Positions 5,364 to 6,545 of a DNA stretch of 6,545 bases are shown here, one piece after another. The position numbers and the translations under genes were made by a program. The stretch is from Treponema sp. GTDB lineage: Bacteria; Spirochaetota; Spirochaetia; Treponematales; Breznakiellaceae. Position 1 is the stretch's first letter. Every line of letters starts with the position of its first letter. Below the pieces are notes generated by a model. That model searched no databases. It was given only the letters and a program-made list of their open reading frames with translations, and was not told where the DNA came from. The stretch is taken from contig JAIRLZ010000170.1 in NCBI GenBank assembly GCA_031259035.1, positions 1 to 6,545 of the forward strand. Reading direction: 5' to 3'.

Positions 5364-5825
5364 ATGGGAATAATAGACCGTCTGAGTGATGTCATCAGAA
5401 GTTACCTTAATGAGGATTCGTTCAGCTACGAAAAAAAAAGGCGGACGTACGGCGTAGATTCTGATCTTGAAGCCGCCTATGAGGAATTAAACGAATTCCT
5501 TGGACGCGGCGAGGGGCGCGGCGCGTCACATGATTTTGGCGCTCAAAACGACGCCGGTTTTGGAGGACAGTTCCGCAACGTTCATACGGCGGCCGCTCCC
5601 AAGGCCGCGCCCGAAGCGTTGCGTCCGGCTTTTGCGGAATTGGGCGTCCCATTCGGCGCGGATCCGGAAGTGTGCAAGACCGCGTATAAAAAACTGCTTA
5701 AAGTCCACCATCCTGACCGTCATGCGGGGCATGTTGAAAATATGCGGAAAGCCACCGAGAAATCCGCGCGCATCAACGCCGCGTATGAAAAAATTGAGCG
5801 GTGGCGGGCAACCGGAACGGTGTAA
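5364..5825 (+). CDS. Small protein with C-terminal J domain (DnaJ-like)
   Basis: A 153-residue cytoplasmic protein. The N-terminal part (MGIIDRLSDVIRSYLNE, then a charged helix to about residue 47) is not a domain I can name. Residues about 48-85 are a Gly/Ala/Pro-rich, probably flexible linker. Residues 86-148 form a J domain: the AYKKLLKVHHPDRH segment contains the essential HPD tripeptide (116-118), and SARINAAYEKIERW is the typical last helix. J domains stimulate the ATPase of an Hsp70 (DnaK); with no zinc-finger or substrate-binding region this would be a specialised co-chaperone. The start at ATG 5364 is chosen because the Met-Gly-Ile-Ile-Asp opening looks like the beginning of spirochaete relatives as I recall them. 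The frame is open back to 5268, but that stretch looks non-coding, and a start there would lie only a few bases past the proposed transcription start. The ribosome binding site is weak (AGAG). queA follows 58 bases downstream on the same strand. Confidence 0.85.
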   Translation: MGIIDRLSDVIRSYLNEDSFSYEKKRRTYGVDSDLEAAYEELNEFLGRGEGRGASHDFGAQNDAGFGGQFRNVHTAAAPKAAPEALRPAFAELGVPFGADPEVCKTAYKKLLKVHHPDRHAGHVENMRKATEKSARINAAYEKIERWRATGTV

Positions 5826-5883
5826 GCCGGACCGCATTGACAACACCGGTTCATCTCATTTACCCATACTCCAGCGGCGGCTT

Positions 5884-6545
5884 ATGAAAACATCGGATTT
5901 TACCTTTGACATTCCTGAACGCCTCATCGCCCAGCGCCCGGTTGCGGAACGCGGCGCAAGCCGCCTTATGACGCTTGACCGCGCCTCGCATGAAAGGCGG
6001 CGCCTCCATGTCGCGGACTTGCCGGACATTCTTGAGGCCGGCGATCTCCTCGTATTCAACAATTCGCGGGTGCGCAAGGCGCGTCTTTTAGGCGCTTCGC
6101 TCAACACCGGCGCGCGTGTGGAATTTCTCCTGCTCAAACGCCTTGACGAATGTACATGGCAGGTTATGGCGTCTCGTTCAAAACGCAGGCGGACAGGAAG
6201 CGGCTGCTTGTTCGCCGACGGGACGCGGGCGGAAATCATCGGTTCGGATGGGGAACGCCGCATCCTTCGCTTTGACCCGCCGATTGACGACGCGTGGCTT
6301 GACATGCATGGGCATATTCCGCTGCCGCCGTACATTAAACGCCCGGACGAATTGGAAGACGGCGACCGCTACCAGACCGTGTATGCAAAAAGTACCGGCT
6401 CCGCGGCGGCTCCGACAGCCGGACTGCATTTTACGGAAGCGCTGCTTGCGCGGCTCAAGGAGCGGGGCGTCGAAACGGCGTTTATCACGCTTCACGTGGG
6501 GTTGGGAACCTTTTTGCCGGTTCGGACGGAATGTATAGAGGATCA
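5884..6545 (+). CDS. queA: S-adenosylmethionine:tRNA ribosyltransferase-isomerase QueA, 3'-truncated
   Basis: The window holds the first 220 residues; E. coli QueA has about 356, so roughly 60 percent is present. The enzyme moves the ribosyl part of S-adenosylmethionine onto 7-aminomethyl-7-deazaguanine in tRNA, making epoxyqueuosine at the wobble position of GUN-anticodon tRNAs. Recognisable segments in order: MKTSDFTFDIPERLIAQRP (1-19), SRLMTLDR (26-33), FNNSRVRKARLLG (58-70; the family usually has NDTRV), HIPLPPYIKRP (144-154), YQTVYAKSTG (163-172), AAAPTAGLHFT (174-184) and LHVGLGTFLPVR (203-214). The frame is uninterrupted to the last base. ATG 5884 matches the normal QueA start; the upstream sequence (GGCGGC) is a poor ribosome binding site. 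It probably shares a transcript with the J-domain gene, although a TTGACA at 5837-5842 without a good -10 box was noticed. No link to the leftward operon is implied. Confidence 0.96.
   Translation, partial: MKTSDFTFDIPERLIAQRPVAERGASRLMTLDRASHERRRLHVADLPDILEAGDLLVFNNSRVRKARLLGASLNTGARVEFLLLKRLDECTWQVMASRSKRRRTGSGCLFADGTRAEIIGSDGERRILRFDPPIDDAWLDMHGHIPLPPYIKRPDELEDGDRYQTVYAKSTGSAAAPTAGLHFTEALLARLKERGVETAFITLHVGLGTFLPVRTECIED

Noticed and set aside
5837..5870. Promoter between the J-domain gene and queA
   Set aside because: TTGACA at 5837-5842 is perfect, but no good -10 hexamer lies at 16-18 bases; the closest (CATACT, 5865-5870) is 22 bases away.
6116..6538. Overlapping open frames of 105-159 codons on both strands within 5856-6538
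   Set aside because: All are shadows of queA, whose frame shows the full set of family motifs.

Overview
The window looks like a piece of a bacterial chromosome, probably from a spirochaete of the Treponema type. That assignment rests on the general look of the proteins (the start of the J-domain protein, the QueA N-terminus, a CDP-glycerol-type transferase beside a YidC-like fusion) and on the dispersed-looking TGTTCCAAAAC hairpins. It is an inference from memory, not a measured match. Positions 1-81 contain only C and G, including a run of 28 C, and look like a bad contig end rather than biology.

Layout: a leftward (minus-strand) cluster of four tightly packed genes fills 1-4863. In transcription order it encodes an orphan Hpt phosphotransfer domain (4525-4863), a response regulator with an HD-GYP cyclic-di-GMP phosphodiesterase domain (3468-4532), an 884-residue fusion of a YidC/Oxa1-like membrane domain to an LtaS-like sulfatase-fold domain (789-3443), and a CDP-glycerol glycerophosphotransferase-like protein (1-792, cut by the window edge). 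The junctions are an 8-nt overlap, a 24-nt gap and a 4-nt ATGA overlap, so the four are probably one operon. About 500 bases without a convincing gene (4864-5363) follow. They hold a strong leftward promoter (TTGACA-N17-TATACT), a second weaker leftward promoter, an overlapping rightward promoter, and a set of nested inverted repeats that would lie in the operon's long 5' leader. To the right, on the plus strand, are a small protein with a C-terminal J domain (5364-5825) and queA (5884 to the window end, truncated), for queuosine biosynthesis.

How it may fit together: the Hpt protein would relay phosphate to the receiver domain of the HD-GYP protein, and so adjust local c-di-GMP breakdown. 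The last two genes look like an envelope-polymer module. The transferase would handle glycerol-phosphate (or a related CDP-activated polyol) chemistry, and the fusion protein would combine a membrane-embedded YidC-like chamber, further helices and an external phosphoglycerol-transferase-like domain. The YidC-like part lacks the family's conserved arginine, which suggests that it is not an ordinary insertase. The most interesting features are this signalling-plus-envelope operon, the fusion protein, and the leader repeats, which can fold in two mutually exclusive ways.
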